Positions 8,373 through 16,695 of a stretch of DNA of 64,000 nucleotides are shown here, one piece after another (position 1 is the stretch's first letter; each line of letters opens with the position of its first letter). Location of the stretch: NCBI RefSeq assembly GCF_003626595.1, contig NZ_RBAK01000009.1, positions 186,001-250,000 of the forward strand, read 5' to 3'. The DNA comes from Micromonospora endolithica (GTDB taxonomy: Bacteria; Actinomycetota; Actinomycetes; Mycobacteriales; Micromonosporaceae). Below the pieces are notes generated by a model that had not been told where the DNA came from, searched no databases, and saw only the letters and a program-made list of their open reading frames with translations. A program made the translations under genes and the position numbers.

Positions 8373-9830
8373 CTAGCGGGGTGACGGACCGTGACCGAAT
8401 CGGCCGGTTGGAGCGCCAGTTGGCTCAGTCAGTCCAGTCGGCTCAGCTTCCGTGAGGTGAGCCGACTGAGCCGACTGTGAGCCGACTGGCGATCGGTCGT
8501 CACGCACGGTCATCTGCCAGAGCGACCGAGACGGGAAGCCGGCGCGGGTGGTGGTGACCCTGGCGCGGGTGCGAGCGCGCTTGAGGGTCGCCTCGGCGAA
8601 CCCGGCGGCGCGGGCGGCCTTGAGCACGTCCTCGCGGGCCGCCTCGCCGCCCTGGCTGATGAGGTACGACTTCAACCAGTCGGCGCACTCGTCGCGCTCG
8701 GCGCGGTTCTCGCCGTCGCTGGCACCGTCGCCGAGGATGTCCGACACAGAGCGGTCGGACTCGCCGGTGATGGTCAGCTTCCCAACGTAGGCGGGGCCTT
8801 CGTCGGTGGGGATCTCGACGGACTCCACGACGTACCGCAGCGACGGCAGGTCCAGGGGGCCGAGGTTGTTCTTCGCCTGGGACATGACGCAGGAGCCGTC
8901 GCCGGCTTCGTCGTCGCGGGCGATGGCGATCACGGCGCGGGCGACGGCAGAGAACGCCCGCGAGCCGGTAATCAGGTTGAGGGCGTCGGGGCTGGCGGAC
9001 TTGTTGAAGTGCGCCAGCCCGACAACCGCACAACCGGTCCGGTCGGCCATGTTCACCAGCGGCTCAAGCGCGGTCCGTAGGTCCCGGTCCCGGTGGGTGT
9101 CGATCCCGGCGTGGATCAGCGACAGCAGCGGATCGGCGGCGAGCAGCGCCACACCGAGACGGGTGATCTCCCGACCAAGTGCCGAGCAGTCCCGAGGCAG
9201 CGTGAGGGCGTCGAAACCGCCGTCGTGCTGCACGTCGACCCGGTACACCATGTCGAGATCCGCGCCGGCCGCGAACAGGCGCGGGCCGATGGTCTGCGAC
9301 CACGAATCCTCCGTGGCCGCGTAGATCACGGGGCGGGGCGTGCCGTGGTGCCGGCCGGGCAGCACGCCCCTCGTGATTTGGGCGGTGAGCCAGGCGAGGG
9401 TCAGCGACTTGCCGATGCCCTCGCGGCCGGGGATCACGGTGAGCGCGCCGGAGGGAATGCGGTTGGTCCACGTCCACGACACGGGCCGCATGCGGATCTG
9501 AGAGGCGGGGGTCAGCAGGATCGTGCGGCCGTGCTCGGCGTTCCCGCCGGACTCAACCTGATCCGTGCTGGCCGGTTCGTGGACCGGTTCACCATCCGGG
9601 CCGTGACCGGCGGCAGGACCGTGCAGGCCCGGCGGGCGCGGGGGCATCTCCGGCTCAGATCGGCTGAAACACTCGGCAGCGGGATCAGGTCCGCCCGTCG
9701 CTGCGCTGCGGAGTGTTTCAGCCGGTTGTGGTGGTCGGACACCCGGGGCCGAAGATCCGCCCGCCGTGGTGGTTGGTGGTGGTGAGTCCGGCGTCAGCCG
9801 GTCCCATCGGCTCTTGTTCGTGGCGGTCAC
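8373..9830 (-). CDS. RepA-like AAA ATPase (AAA_25 type)
   Basis: A protein of 485 residues starting at GTG 9828-9830 with GGGAG about 8 bases upstream. Residues 1-100 are Pro/Gly-rich and probably disordered. An ATPase of the RepA/RecA-like AAA_25 group follows: Walker A GREGIGKS (135-142), the ATEDS motif (172-176), Walker B VALLAADP (227-234), and GLAHFNKS then the SRAFSAVARA sensor segment. A winged-helix-like tail lies at about 405-450. Relatives act as replicative helicases or plasmid replication ATPases. In this element it is the only candidate replication protein; there is no primase-polymerase gene and no FtsK/TraB-type translocase. The stop abuts the TTGACA repeat cluster. Confidence 0.75.
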   Translation of the reverse strand: MTATNKSRWDRLTPDSPPPTTTAGGSSAPGVRPPQPAETLRSAATGGPDPAAECFSRSEPEMPPRPPGLHGPAAGHGPDGEPVHEPASTDQVESGGNAEHGRTILLTPASQIRMRPVSWTWTNRIPSGALTVIPGREGIGKSLTLAWLTAQITRGVLPGRHHGTPRPVIYAATEDSWSQTIGPRLFAAGADLDMVYRVDVQHDGGFDALTLPRDCSALGREITRLGVALLAADPLLSLIHAGIDTHRDRDLRTALEPLVNMADRTGCAVVGLAHFNKSASPDALNLITGSRAFSAVARAVIAIARDDEAGDGSCVMSQAKNNLGPLDLPSLRYVVESVEIPTDEGPAYVGKLTITGESDRSVSDILGDGASDGENRAERDECADWLKSYLISQGGEAAREDVLKAARAAGFAEATLKRARTRARVTTTRAGFPSRSLWQMTVRDDRSPVGSQSAQSAHLTEAEPTGLTEPTGAPTGRFGHGPSPR

Positions 9831-9947
9831 AGCAGGGACTCCCGTCCGTTGGTGCGGGGTGCGGTCTAGGGGTTGCCGGACCTGGGTCCGGCGCGGAGCG
9901 GCTTGCCGGTTCGATCACCGGTGACGCAAGCCACCAGGGCGCATCCG

Positions 9948-10310
9948 TCACCCGGCGGTGACAACCTCGGTTGACGGCCGGTGGCGCAGCTCGACGCGCG
10001 CCAGGCGGGCGGCGAGGGCGGCGACGGTGGTGACGAACGGATGCGGCCGGCGCGGCAACGGCGCGCAGCCGGCGGCGCGGAGGAACACCTGCGGGAGCTG
10101 GTCGGCCTTGGCTTCGTTGCACGGCCGGCACGCCAACACGAGGTTCATCAGCGCCCACCCCGGCAGGACGCTTTGCGGGATCAGGTGATCCACCGTCGCG
10201 GCCAGCAGGGTGTTGAACGGGTGACCGCAGTAGAAGCACCCCGCGCCGTCCCGGTCAGCCAACGCCCGCTTGATTGCTCGCATGCGGGTCGAGTTCGGCC
10301 GGGCCATCAC
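9948..10310 (-). CDS. HNH endonuclease
   Basis: A small HNH protein of 120 residues with the zinc-finger/HNH pattern complete: CFYCG (25-29), VDHLIPQS with the catalytic His, NLVLACRPCN with the second cysteine pair, then a basic tail. The start GTG 10308-10310 overlaps the stop of the upstream gene by 4 bases, so the two are co-translated; an ATG follows at 10305-10307. Small HNH proteins of this sort occur in actinobacterial phages and integrative elements, where they may nick DNA for replication, packaging or homing. There is no terminase gene here to suggest packaging. Confidence 0.8.
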   Translation of the reverse strand: MMARPNSTRMRAIKRALADRDGAGCFYCGHPFNTLLAATVDHLIPQSVLPGWALMNLVLACRPCNEAKADQLPQVFLRAAGCAPLPRRPHPFVTTVAALAARLARVELRHRPSTEVVTAG

Positions 10311-10756
10311 GCCACCGCCACCAGGTCACGCGCGGCAACCGGGCGCAGCACCCGCCCACGCCGCGCCGGCCGCCCGAACCGCGTCGGCACCGCCACACCG
10401 AACGCCGCCGTCAGCTTGCGGGCACACAGGTCCATGAACGCCAACGCCTCAGCGTCGTAACCGGCGCTCTCGTCCTCGCACTCGTCGGCGCGCTGCTGCA
10501 CCCGGATCAGCCCGAACGTCGACACCGCCCACGCCACATGAGCGCGCACGTCATCGTCGGACATGTCCAGCAGCTCACCGAGGGTCAACCCGGTGTCGTA
10601 GCCGAACAACGCCGCCAGCAACTCAGAACCCGTCAGCGGCAGCGGAGCCACCAACACCACCGCCGGACCCTCGCCGTACAGGTGATCCCCGTCCTCAATG
10701 ACGACCTTCCCGGTCGTCACAGCTGGCAGCTCACGAGCGGTACCCTTGACCTGCAT
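10307..10756 (-). CDS. Conserved element protein of unknown function
   Basis: A protein of 149 residues. I prefer ATG 10754-10756 (MQVKGTARELP) because GGAG lies 7 bases upstream; the frame is open to 10828, but that part is not protein-like. The sequence has a beta-rich first half (KVVIEDGDHLYG, GPAVVLVAP), a helical middle with DMSDDDVRAHVAWAV, and a C-terminal LCARKLTAAFGV helix and Arg-rich tail. No family recognised. It heads the probable minus-strand operon with the HNH and ATPase genes and faces the operator at 10841-10896, so it may be under control of the XRE regulator. Confidence 0.65.
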   Translation of the reverse strand: MQVKGTARELPAVTTGKVVIEDGDHLYGEGPAVVLVAPLPLTGSELLAALFGYDTGLTLGELLDMSDDDVRAHVAWAVSTFGLIRVQQRADECEDESAGYDAEALAFMDLCARKLTAAFGVAVPTRFGRPARRGRVLRPVAARDLVAVA

Positions 10757-10840
10757 CTTCGTACTCCGTTCGCGTGGAGGGACGTTGCTGCACTGGCCTC
10801 GGCGGGGGTAGGAGCCCGCCGAGGCCAACTTCTCGTAGCC

Positions 10841-10896
10841 AGTACTAGCTCAGCTAGCACTGACCGTGACTCGGAAAGTACTAGCTCAACTAGCTC
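10841..10896. promoter_or_regulatory. Tandem operator in the divergent promoter of the element
   Basis: Two 18-base copies, AGTACTAGCTCAGCTAGC at 10841-10858 and AGTACTAGCTCAACTAGC at 10877-10894, start 36 bases apart. Each is made of two head-to-tail half-sites of the type RCTAGCWC. They lie between the divergent genes at 10756 (minus) and 11047 (plus), where a phage-type repressor would bind. The XRE protein encoded next door is the natural candidate. Confidence 0.65.
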
Positions 10897-11046
10897 TTCG
10901 TCAACACATCACGTCGCCGCTGGCGTTCGGCTCGTTGCCGTGCCACTACGTTTGCGCAGGTAACGGGTAGCCGACGAGTGTCATTGATGGGGACAGGTCG
11001 TTGTCCCCTTCCCTGTCACCGGGTCAACGGCGGGATACTTGGAGGC

Positions 11047-12300
11047 ATGGGGAGCGACAGCGCGCACCACGACGACCGGCCCCGGTGGGCACGGCGGATG
11101 AGGGCTGAGCGACAGGCGCGCGGATGGTCACAGATGGATGCCGTTCGCGCACTCGAAAGCCACGCCGACCAGACGATTCCAGGCACGTCGAGCTTGCTGC
11201 GAAACTGGAAACGGTGGGAGGCGGGCGAGGTCGAACCAGACGACTTCTACAAGCCTCTCATTGCAAAGACTTTCGGCACAGTGAGCGCTGCGTTCTTTCC
11301 CCGCGCTGGGCATCGCAACGCAGAAGCCGAACTGCTCGAAGGTGTTGGCATGAACACTCTCGAATTTGTGTCGAGGCTTCGCACCTCCGACGTTTCGCCC
11401 GCTACGCTTGAGGCATTGCGCATAACGGCCGACCGCCTCTGTTCCGAATACCCCTACATGAGCCCGGAACAACTTTCGATCGAGGGACATGCCTGGCTGC
11501 GCCGAATCTGCAATCTTCTCGACCGCCGCCTGACGCTCTCACAGCATCAGGAAGTGCTCTCGCTCGCGGGAACAGTTTCTCTTCTGATCGGCTGCGTCGA
11601 ATACGACATGGGTCAACGGCATGAGGCTAGGGCGACGCGCCGCGCCGCGCAGTCGCTCGGTGAGGAGGCCGGAGACGCAGACGTGATGGGATGGGCGCAT
11701 GAGATGGCGGCGTGGTTCGCCATCACGCAGGGGGACTACCGGGGTGTGATCGCCGCGTCCAACGCTGGAGAATTTGTCGCCCATAACCGCAGCGTCACGG
11801 TGCAGCTTGCAGCGCAGAAGGCAAAGGCATGGGCACGAATCGGCGACCGACGCGAGATGGAAAAGGCGCTCGATCATGGCCGCGCCATCCTCGAAACGCT
11901 CCCCTATCCCGAAGATGTTGACCACCACTTCGTAGTCGACCCTTCCAAGTTCGACTTCTACGCGATGGACTGCTATCGCCTTTTCGGCGATAACGAGCGC
12001 GCGGCGGTTTACGCGGACGAGGTGATACGTTCGTCAACCGACGCCGATGGAACGCAGCGCAAGCCAATGCGGATCGCCGAGGCAGAGATCACGCTCGGGG
12101 TGGTAGCGGCGAGAGAAGGCGATGTCGAGCGAGCTGTCTCGTTAGGACGCCAGGCGATTTCGGGCGAGCGGAAGTCCCTACCTTCACTGCTAATGGTGTC
12201 CGGTGAGCTGCGCCAAATTCTCGCGAAGCAGTACCCGACCGAGCAGGAAGCCGCAGCCTACCTCGAAGAGCTACGCGCGCTGGGCGCTCGGGATGCCTAG
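11047..12300 (+). CDS. XRE-family regulator with helical repeat domain
   Basis: A protein of 417 residues from ATG 11047. The N-terminus (about 14-75) is an HTH_3 domain (RRMRAERQARGWSQMDAV, then LLRNWKRWEAGEVEP), and the rest (about 100-410) is all-helical TPR-like, as in the large actinobacterial XRE-TPR regulators that may sense a ligand or peptide. GGAGG ends only one base before the ATG, too close for normal use, while GATACT at 11034-11039 would place the transcript start at or near the ATG, so a leaderless mRNA is likely. GC at third positions is clearly lower than in chromosomal neighbours, in keeping with acquired DNA. Probable master regulator of the element. Confidence 0.8.
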   Translation: MGSDSAHHDDRPRWARRMRAERQARGWSQMDAVRALESHADQTIPGTSSLLRNWKRWEAGEVEPDDFYKPLIAKTFGTVSAAFFPRAGHRNAEAELLEGVGMNTLEFVSRLRTSDVSPATLEALRITADRLCSEYPYMSPEQLSIEGHAWLRRICNLLDRRLTLSQHQEVLSLAGTVSLLIGCVEYDMGQRHEARATRRAAQSLGEEAGDADVMGWAHEMAAWFAITQGDYRGVIAASNAGEFVAHNRSVTVQLAAQKAKAWARIGDRREMEKALDHGRAILETLPYPEDVDHHFVVDPSKFDFYAMDCYRLFGDNERAAVYADEVIRSSTDADGTQRKPMRIAEAEITLGVVAAREGDVERAVSLGRQAISGERKSLPSLLMVSGELRQILAKQYPTEQEAAAYLEELRALGARDA

Positions 12301-12530
12301 GCGCTGCCTCCTGGTCGGCCACCTACGCCAGGGCGTGGTCGGGAGGCGTGCCAGTCGATGATCCGTCCAGGTCGCCACATATGCGTACGTCCAACCGTCA
12401 TGTCGGGTGCCGGCATCTGCTCCCGCTTGCGGTACGTCACCACGGTGGCGACCTGGACGCCGATGTAGGCGGCCACGTCAGAAGTCGTCCACCACTCAGC
12501 TTGCGGATCTGGCGTCGTCGTCACACCCAC
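12297..12530 (-). CDS. Small AlpA/excisionase-like HTH protein
   Basis: A protein of 77 residues with a MerR-like HTH_17 motif: EWWTTSDVAAYIGVQVATVVTYRKR, a loop, then RTHMWRPGRIIDWHASRP. It is a second xis-like DNA-binding protein in the element and could be a regulator of cargo or integration genes. Its stop shares the four bases CTAG (12297-12300) with the stop of the convergent XRE gene, so the two coding regions overlap by 4 bases. Confidence 0.75.
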   Translation of the reverse strand: MGVTTTPDPQAEWWTTSDVAAYIGVQVATVVTYRKREQMPAPDMTVGRTHMWRPGRIIDWHASRPRPGVGGRPGGSA

Positions 12531-12683
12531 ATTCTCCCCGACACGGCTCGGTACTCCTAGCCGCCCCTAGCCCCGCTCGCAGAACTCCAGGCAGCGCGGT
12601 TGAGGCTCGACAACGACCTCACCCCTACCGCAGTGATCGACCCGGCGGCAAAAGGTATAACGATAATGCACGGACGATTCGAC

Positions 12684-13814
12684 TTAGAGCGCATCCTTTT
12701 GGTTATCGCTTACAGGGAGAGCGATGACGCGAGCCCCAGTCGTTCTCCAGTCGATTTTCAGAAGCGCTGCTGGCGTAATCGACGAGACTTCTGCGATCAC
12801 GACATTCAACGGAATTTCAACGTCTGCAACCTCCTCCAGGATGTCAGACGCAAATCGAACAACTTTCTGGAATCGAGGACTGGGCGCAACGTCACCGAAT
12901 AGCGACTTTTGTCCAGTCAGAACCGAGTCTGTGACCACCAGGAAGACTGCCGGTACGACATTGGTCCCTAGCTGTTTTCTTCCTACCCGTCGCGCTCGGA
13001 TCGCCCAGACAATCGCCTCGTTCATGCGGTTCCTGACATTATTGAGGTTGCCATCAGCCAACCGAACGTCAAGGACAAGGTTCGGAATATGCTCCAACCT
13101 GGATGTGATCACGGCGTCCATGTGGGTTCCGCCGAGCCGGACGTCGGGCACGATGTCGGCTCCCTTCCCGAAAGCCGTCGCAAATGCTTCGATTATTCCG
13201 TCCATCACAGCTCGCCCCCGCGCCCTGATCGCCGGGGCGCCTAGAGTAACTACTGCGGGATTCAGAGTTCGAACTAGAGGCTCGGAAGGTACCGGCTCAC
13301 TCGGGCCGTGGGAGTTGCTAGACAGCTCATCGGAGGCTTCGCTCTCCTCCGCACTCCCCAGTTCCTCTTCCCCTATTTTCTCTTCAAGAATTTTCTCTGC
13401 CTCCTCAGGAGGCTCTTGGTGCTCACGCAGCAGGAGCAAAGTCTCCTGATAGGTCTTTTCCCTCTCAGCTTCCAGCTTGGCTAGTTCTGCGACTTCGCGG
13501 CTATCCGTGCGCGTTTGTTGCTTCTTCCAAGAAATTGCGCCCCATACAACAAGACAAAGGCCAGAGACGACTAGGAACCCCGTAACGTAGGGCCACGAAT
13601 GCAGTAGGAGCGTCATCTGCTTCTGCTGAAGGCGGATGGCCGACTGCGCTTCGGGGGGCAACTCTGACAACTGCTTCTGGGACGTGGTCAGAACATTCTG
13701 ACTTCGCAGCAACAAAACGGGTATAGCAATGCCAACTCCGGCTGTTAGCCCACCAACACTGACAAGGAACTTGTGGAAGTCGGTGTACTGCAAGCTGGGA
13801 AACACGAGGTCCAC
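12684..13814 (-). CDS. Two-TM membrane protein with coiled coil and unknown C-terminal domain (element cargo)
   Basis: A protein of 376 residues from GTG 13812-13814, with a poor ribosome site, so the start is uncertain. It has TM helices at about 15-36 and 73-95, a cytoplasmic charged coiled coil (about 100-165, Glu-rich), a Ser/Pro linker, and a globular domain at about 183-376. That domain has a helix (RAVMDGIIEAFATAF), a strand with MDAVI (D233), and a strand LVLDVRLAD (D249-x-R251), a helix-strand-strand order reminiscent of degenerate PD-(D/E)xK folds; this is an inference only. Base composition is the lowest in the window. It sits at the attR end, the usual place for cargo. Function unknown; phage defence or exclusion is a possibility to test. 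Confidence 0.7.
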   Translation of the reverse strand: MDLVFPSLQYTDFHKFLVSVGGLTAGVGIAIPVLLLRSQNVLTTSQKQLSELPPEAQSAIRLQQKQMTLLLHSWPYVTGFLVVSGLCLVVWGAISWKKQQTRTDSREVAELAKLEAEREKTYQETLLLLREHQEPPEEAEKILEEKIGEEELGSAEESEASDELSSNSHGPSEPVPSEPLVRTLNPAVVTLGAPAIRARGRAVMDGIIEAFATAFGKGADIVPDVRLGGTHMDAVITSRLEHIPNLVLDVRLADGNLNNVRNRMNEAIVWAIRARRVGRKQLGTNVVPAVFLVVTDSVLTGQKSLFGDVAPSPRFQKVVRFASDILEEVADVEIPLNVVIAEVSSITPAALLKIDWRTTGARVIALPVSDNQKDAL

Positions 13815-14043
13815 GTTACGGCATTGCCGGGGCTGACGAAGTCCGCCCGATTTCGTCGGCTATCCGACAAACGTCACTTGGCGGGCACGGCCGAGCAGCA
13901 CGCGCCAAGCGAGGCTGGAGTCAGCAGAACGTCAGCAAGACACCTGTCAACATGCGCCAAGGACGGACACGCGATGGTGTGGAAACCACGAACATCTGCA
14001 ACGGACGACAGCGGTTACGACTCAGCCACATACTCGATCAACA
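13815..14043. other. Gene-free right end of the integrated element
   Basis: About 230 bases of moderate GC between the cargo gene and attR. I see no gene. It must contain the promoter of the leftward cargo gene and perhaps integrase arm sites. Confidence 0.5.
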
Positions 14044-14087
14044 TTCGGGACGAAGAGGTCGTCGGTTCGAATCCGGCCACCCCGACC
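14044..14087 (+). repeat. attR: attR: second 44-bp att copy (partial tRNA-Pro)
   Basis: Identical to 5259-5302. Only the anticodon loop to the discriminator is present; there is no D arm or 5' acceptor strand upstream, so this is not a working tRNA gene. It marks the chromosomal side of the right junction. Confidence 0.95.
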
Positions 14088-14094
14088 AGAGGTA

Positions 14095-14127
14095 AGAGGG
14101 CACATCCAATCGATGGATGTGCCCTCT
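14095..14127 (+). terminator. Original tRNA-Pro terminator, displaced by the element
   Basis: A perfect 14-bp stem (14095-14108 with 14114-14127) and a 5-base loop, at a distance past attR (8 bases) similar to that of the terminator after the intact tRNA. It is probably the pre-integration terminator of the tRNA gene. Confidence 0.75.
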
Positions 14128-14181
14128 ACGCTTTCGTGCAGCAGTAGCTGGCGCAGGCTCTCGCCGGGGCGCTTGAGCGAG

Positions 14182-14568
14182 TCAGAATTCCCGCCACTCT
14201 GGCCATCGAGGTGGGGTGTCTGAGGTCAGAGCGTCGAGCATGACGTGCTCGACCTGGTCTGGGGACAGTTGGGGAAGCTTCTGCGGGAGACCGCTACCCG
14301 GGCGGGCCGCGTACCACATCCGGTCGCCGTCGGTCACCATGACGTCAGTGGGGGCACGTCCGTCGGCGACAACACAAATCGATCCCCATGGCCGGTGGAT
14401 GACCACCGTCTGGTTCTCTTCCTGATGGAGCCCGCGCAGCCACCGTACGACCGTCTCACGGTCGCCGACACCCACGGCCTCGCGGGTGACCACCTTCCGG
14501 AACAGGCCTCGCCGCCTGGTCGTCAGACGCTCGGCGACATCCATCGATGCGGCATCGCCCTCGCCCAT
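14182..14568 (-). CDS. Hypothetical protein, 128 aa
   Basis: Starts at ATG 14566-14568 with GAGGGG 6 bases upstream. Basic N-terminus (LTTRRRGLFRKVVTRE), then a beta-rich middle with HRPWGSICVVADGR and VMVTDGDRMWYAARP, ending in WPEWREF. No family recognised; the size and the mixed alpha/beta pattern are like small cytosolic immunity-type proteins, but nothing proves it. It is the first chromosomal gene past attR. Confidence 0.6.
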   Translation of the reverse strand: MGEGDAASMDVAERLTTRRRGLFRKVVTREAVGVGDRETVVRWLRGLHQEENQTVVIHRPWGSICVVADGRAPTDVMVTDGDRMWYAARPGSGLPQKLPQLSPDQVEHVMLDALTSDTPPRWPEWREF

Positions 14569-14724
14569 GTGCGCCCCTCAGTTCGCTTGCTGCGGATCAA
14601 CCTAGGCTCGCCGACGGCAGCAGGGAAGCAGCAGAAGGGGTAGAAACAAGCGACCCCATCGACGGCGACACACGCGAGGGTCGGCTCCTCGCATGGTGGC
14701 GAGCAGGGGTATCGGACAGCTATC

Positions 14725-15507
14725 TCACGTGACGGTGCCGGAGGTCAGGAAGAAGGTGACCGCGTAGGTGAACCGGCGTGCCTTGACGGCCTCGTCGAAC
14801 TGGTCTTCGAACGCACGAGCTTCGGCGGGTTCGAGTTCTCCGCGTTTGACCGCCGTAGCAGCCCAACTGCGGAGGCCAAGAACATTGTCGACGGCGGTCG
14901 GGTTTCGAACCAGTAGCGTTCGGGGCTCGACGGTGACGTCGACCAGGCCGTGTGTGGCGAGAAGGCCAGCATGCTGGTGTGCCAGGGTGCCGTTGCGAAG
15001 GAGGAAATCAGCCCGGAACCTCAGCACGCGCCGCGCCAGATCTTGGTCGGCGATGTCGAGCACCTGGGTGTCGTAGTCGGGGTCCGCGAGGACGATGCGA
15101 CCGCCTGGCCGTACGACCCTGACGAGTTCCTCAACCGAGGCGTGGGGATCGGCGAGATGTTGCAAGGTGCGATCGGCCCACGCCCCGTCGAAGGAATCAG
15201 CGCGAAACGGTAGTTGATGGGCGTCGGCGACGACACACTGCGGAAGGCCGCGGGCCTGCATGGCAGCAGCCATGGTCAGCGAGCGATCCACGGTTGCCAC
15301 GCTGACATCGTGTTCGTCTCTCAGATGGGCTGCGCCTGCCCCTGTGCCGGCGCCAACCTCGATGTAGCGACGGCCGGGCGTCGGGTGAAGCAACTCGCGG
15401 GCCCGCTGCTGATATGCCCGGTAGAAAGGCTCCTTGGCGAGCCGGTCGAGTAGGCCGACCCACGCGTCCGGGTCGGACTGGCGGTCGACATCGGTGAACC
15501 CATGCAC
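14725..15507 (-). CDS. SAM-dependent methyltransferase (class I, Methyltransf_11 type)
   Basis: A protein of 260 residues with the class I methyltransferase motifs: motif I YIEVGAGTGAGA (48-59), an acidic residue after beta-2 (VDRS), motif II region FDGAWADRTLQHL, and post-II GGRIVLADPD. The C-terminal part (LLATHGLVDVTVE, then FTYAVTFFLTSG) is usual for small-molecule methyltransferases. The start is GTG 15505-15507. The substrate is unknown. Confidence 0.85.
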   Translation of the reverse strand: MHGFTDVDRQSDPDAWVGLLDRLAKEPFYRAYQQRARELLHPTPGRRYIEVGAGTGAGAAHLRDEHDVSVATVDRSLTMAAAMQARGLPQCVVADAHQLPFRADSFDGAWADRTLQHLADPHASVEELVRVVRPGGRIVLADPDYDTQVLDIADQDLARRVLRFRADFLLRNGTLAHQHAGLLATHGLVDVTVEPRTLLVRNPTAVDNVLGLRSWAATAVKRGELEPAEARAFEDQFDEAVKARRFTYAVTFFLTSGTVT

Positions 15508-15623
15508 GATCGACAGCCTATTGCGGCAGCGCTGCTACTGACCGCAACGATGACAGCGGCGGGCTGGCGAACGCGGAGACAGGTGCTTCGTCGAGATGTC
15601 GAAAGCTCCTGGGCAGCAGTGCG

Positions 15624-16373
15624 CTACGTAGCCAGCGTGTTGTAACGGTCGAGCGTCGCCTTGGCGGTTGATGCATCGCGGAAAACAAGTTCCCACGGCC
15701 CGGTGTTGACGTCCATGTCCTTGCCGAAGCCGACCCACTTCCCGGCCATCCGTCGACCCGTGGGCTCGGCCAGGAGCTGGATCGCACCGTGGTAACGGGC
15801 GCCCCGGTAGTAGCCGGTCGGGTCGGTCTGCTCCACCCACGTGCCGGTGACAACAGGACCGTCCACGGTCAGGTCCAGCGAGAGAGACGAGGACGCCGAT
15901 CCAGGCAGGCTGCGCGCGGTCAGCCTGTCTCCGTGCTGGAGCATCACGACGAAGTGTTGCCCGGCGAAGGAGTCCCCCCGACCGCTGGAGTAGTACTGGT
16001 AGCGGCTGAGCCACACGCCCTCGTACGACCTGTGGACCGTGGTGGGCTTGGACGTCGGCGTCGGCGTGGCCAGGTTGGAAATGGGAGATGTCAGGTCGTG
16101 GCCACCGTGCTCGTCATCGGCGACGTGACCGCCGGGCACTGCGGCGAAGCCCAGCAGCGATATGGGTAGGCCGGTGACGACCTCCAGCGCGCGGGCGTAG
16201 ACGGGGCGCGGTGCGGCGATCGCGCCGGACTCCCATCGCTGGACGAGTCTCTTGTTGGCGTCGTTGGGCTCGCCGACACGGTGACCGGCGGCCTGGAGGG
16301 CGCGAGCGAAGTCGTCCTGGCTCATCCGCATCCCGGTACGGACGGCGCGCAGCGCGGTGTTGGGGGCGGTCAT
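15624..16373 (-). CDS. XRE-family regulator with C-terminal beta-rich domain
   Basis: A protein of 249 residues from ATG 16371-16373. The HTH domain covers about 1-65 (LRAVRTGMRMSQDDFARAL, then KRLVQRWESGAIAAPRP). A Thr/Pro-rich linker follows (about 100-115), then a beta domain (SYEGVWLSRYQYYSSGRGDSF, DRLTARSLPG, VVTGTWVEQTDPTGYYRGARYHG) that recurs with HTH domains in actinobacteria and may sense a ligand. The open frame extends a further 13 codons upstream without support. Confidence 0.8.
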   Translation of the reverse strand: MTAPNTALRAVRTGMRMSQDDFARALQAAGHRVGEPNDANKRLVQRWESGAIAAPRPVYARALEVVTGLPISLLGFAAVPGGHVADDEHGGHDLTSPISNLATPTPTSKPTTVHRSYEGVWLSRYQYYSSGRGDSFAGQHFVVMLQHGDRLTARSLPGSASSSLSLDLTVDGPVVTGTWVEQTDPTGYYRGARYHGAIQLLAEPTGRRMAGKWVGFGKDMDVNTGPWELVFRDASTAKATLDRYNTLAT

Positions 16374-16524
16374 GACCGTCACGATAGCGTCATGTCGCCT
16401 TAATGTCGTCACCGATGTGGTCGTCTTGTCGCATCTTGTGCCGTCGCAGCCGACGGCATCCGGACGTCAGTGTGTACAGGCGACGGCCGAACTTGCCGCC
16501 GTGCGGCTGCTGACGGAGGTGGGG

Positions 16525-16695
16525 ATGCCGGGTGATGGTGACGAGCCGGCGGTGAGCCGGGGCGAGCAGATTCAGGCCGCCGAGCGGGAAGGGGCCATGC
16601 GGCGGCTTCTCGCCGAGGCTGAGGCGGATCGGATACCGGCGGAGGAGACCACCCGGGCGGTGCCGGATCGGTGGTGGCGTCGTGGGCAGCGTTGA
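16525..16695 (+). CDS. Small acidic/basic helical protein coupled to an XRE-TPR regulator
   Basis: A protein of 56 residues from ATG 16525 with a good ribosome site (GGAGGT at 16515-16520). It is almost wholly helical and charged (RGEQIQAAEREGAMRRLLAE), ending RWWRRGQR. The last 14 bases overlap the start of the next gene (GTG 16682), so the two are translationally coupled. No known family; a regulator partner or antitoxin-like role is possible. Confidence 0.55.
   Translation: MPGDGDEPAVSRGEQIQAAEREGAMRRLLAEAEADRIPAEETTRAVPDRWWRRGQR

Noticed and set aside
14044..14087. A second tRNA-Pro gene
   Set aside because: Only the 3' half is present; the D arm and 5' acceptor strand are missing. It is attR.
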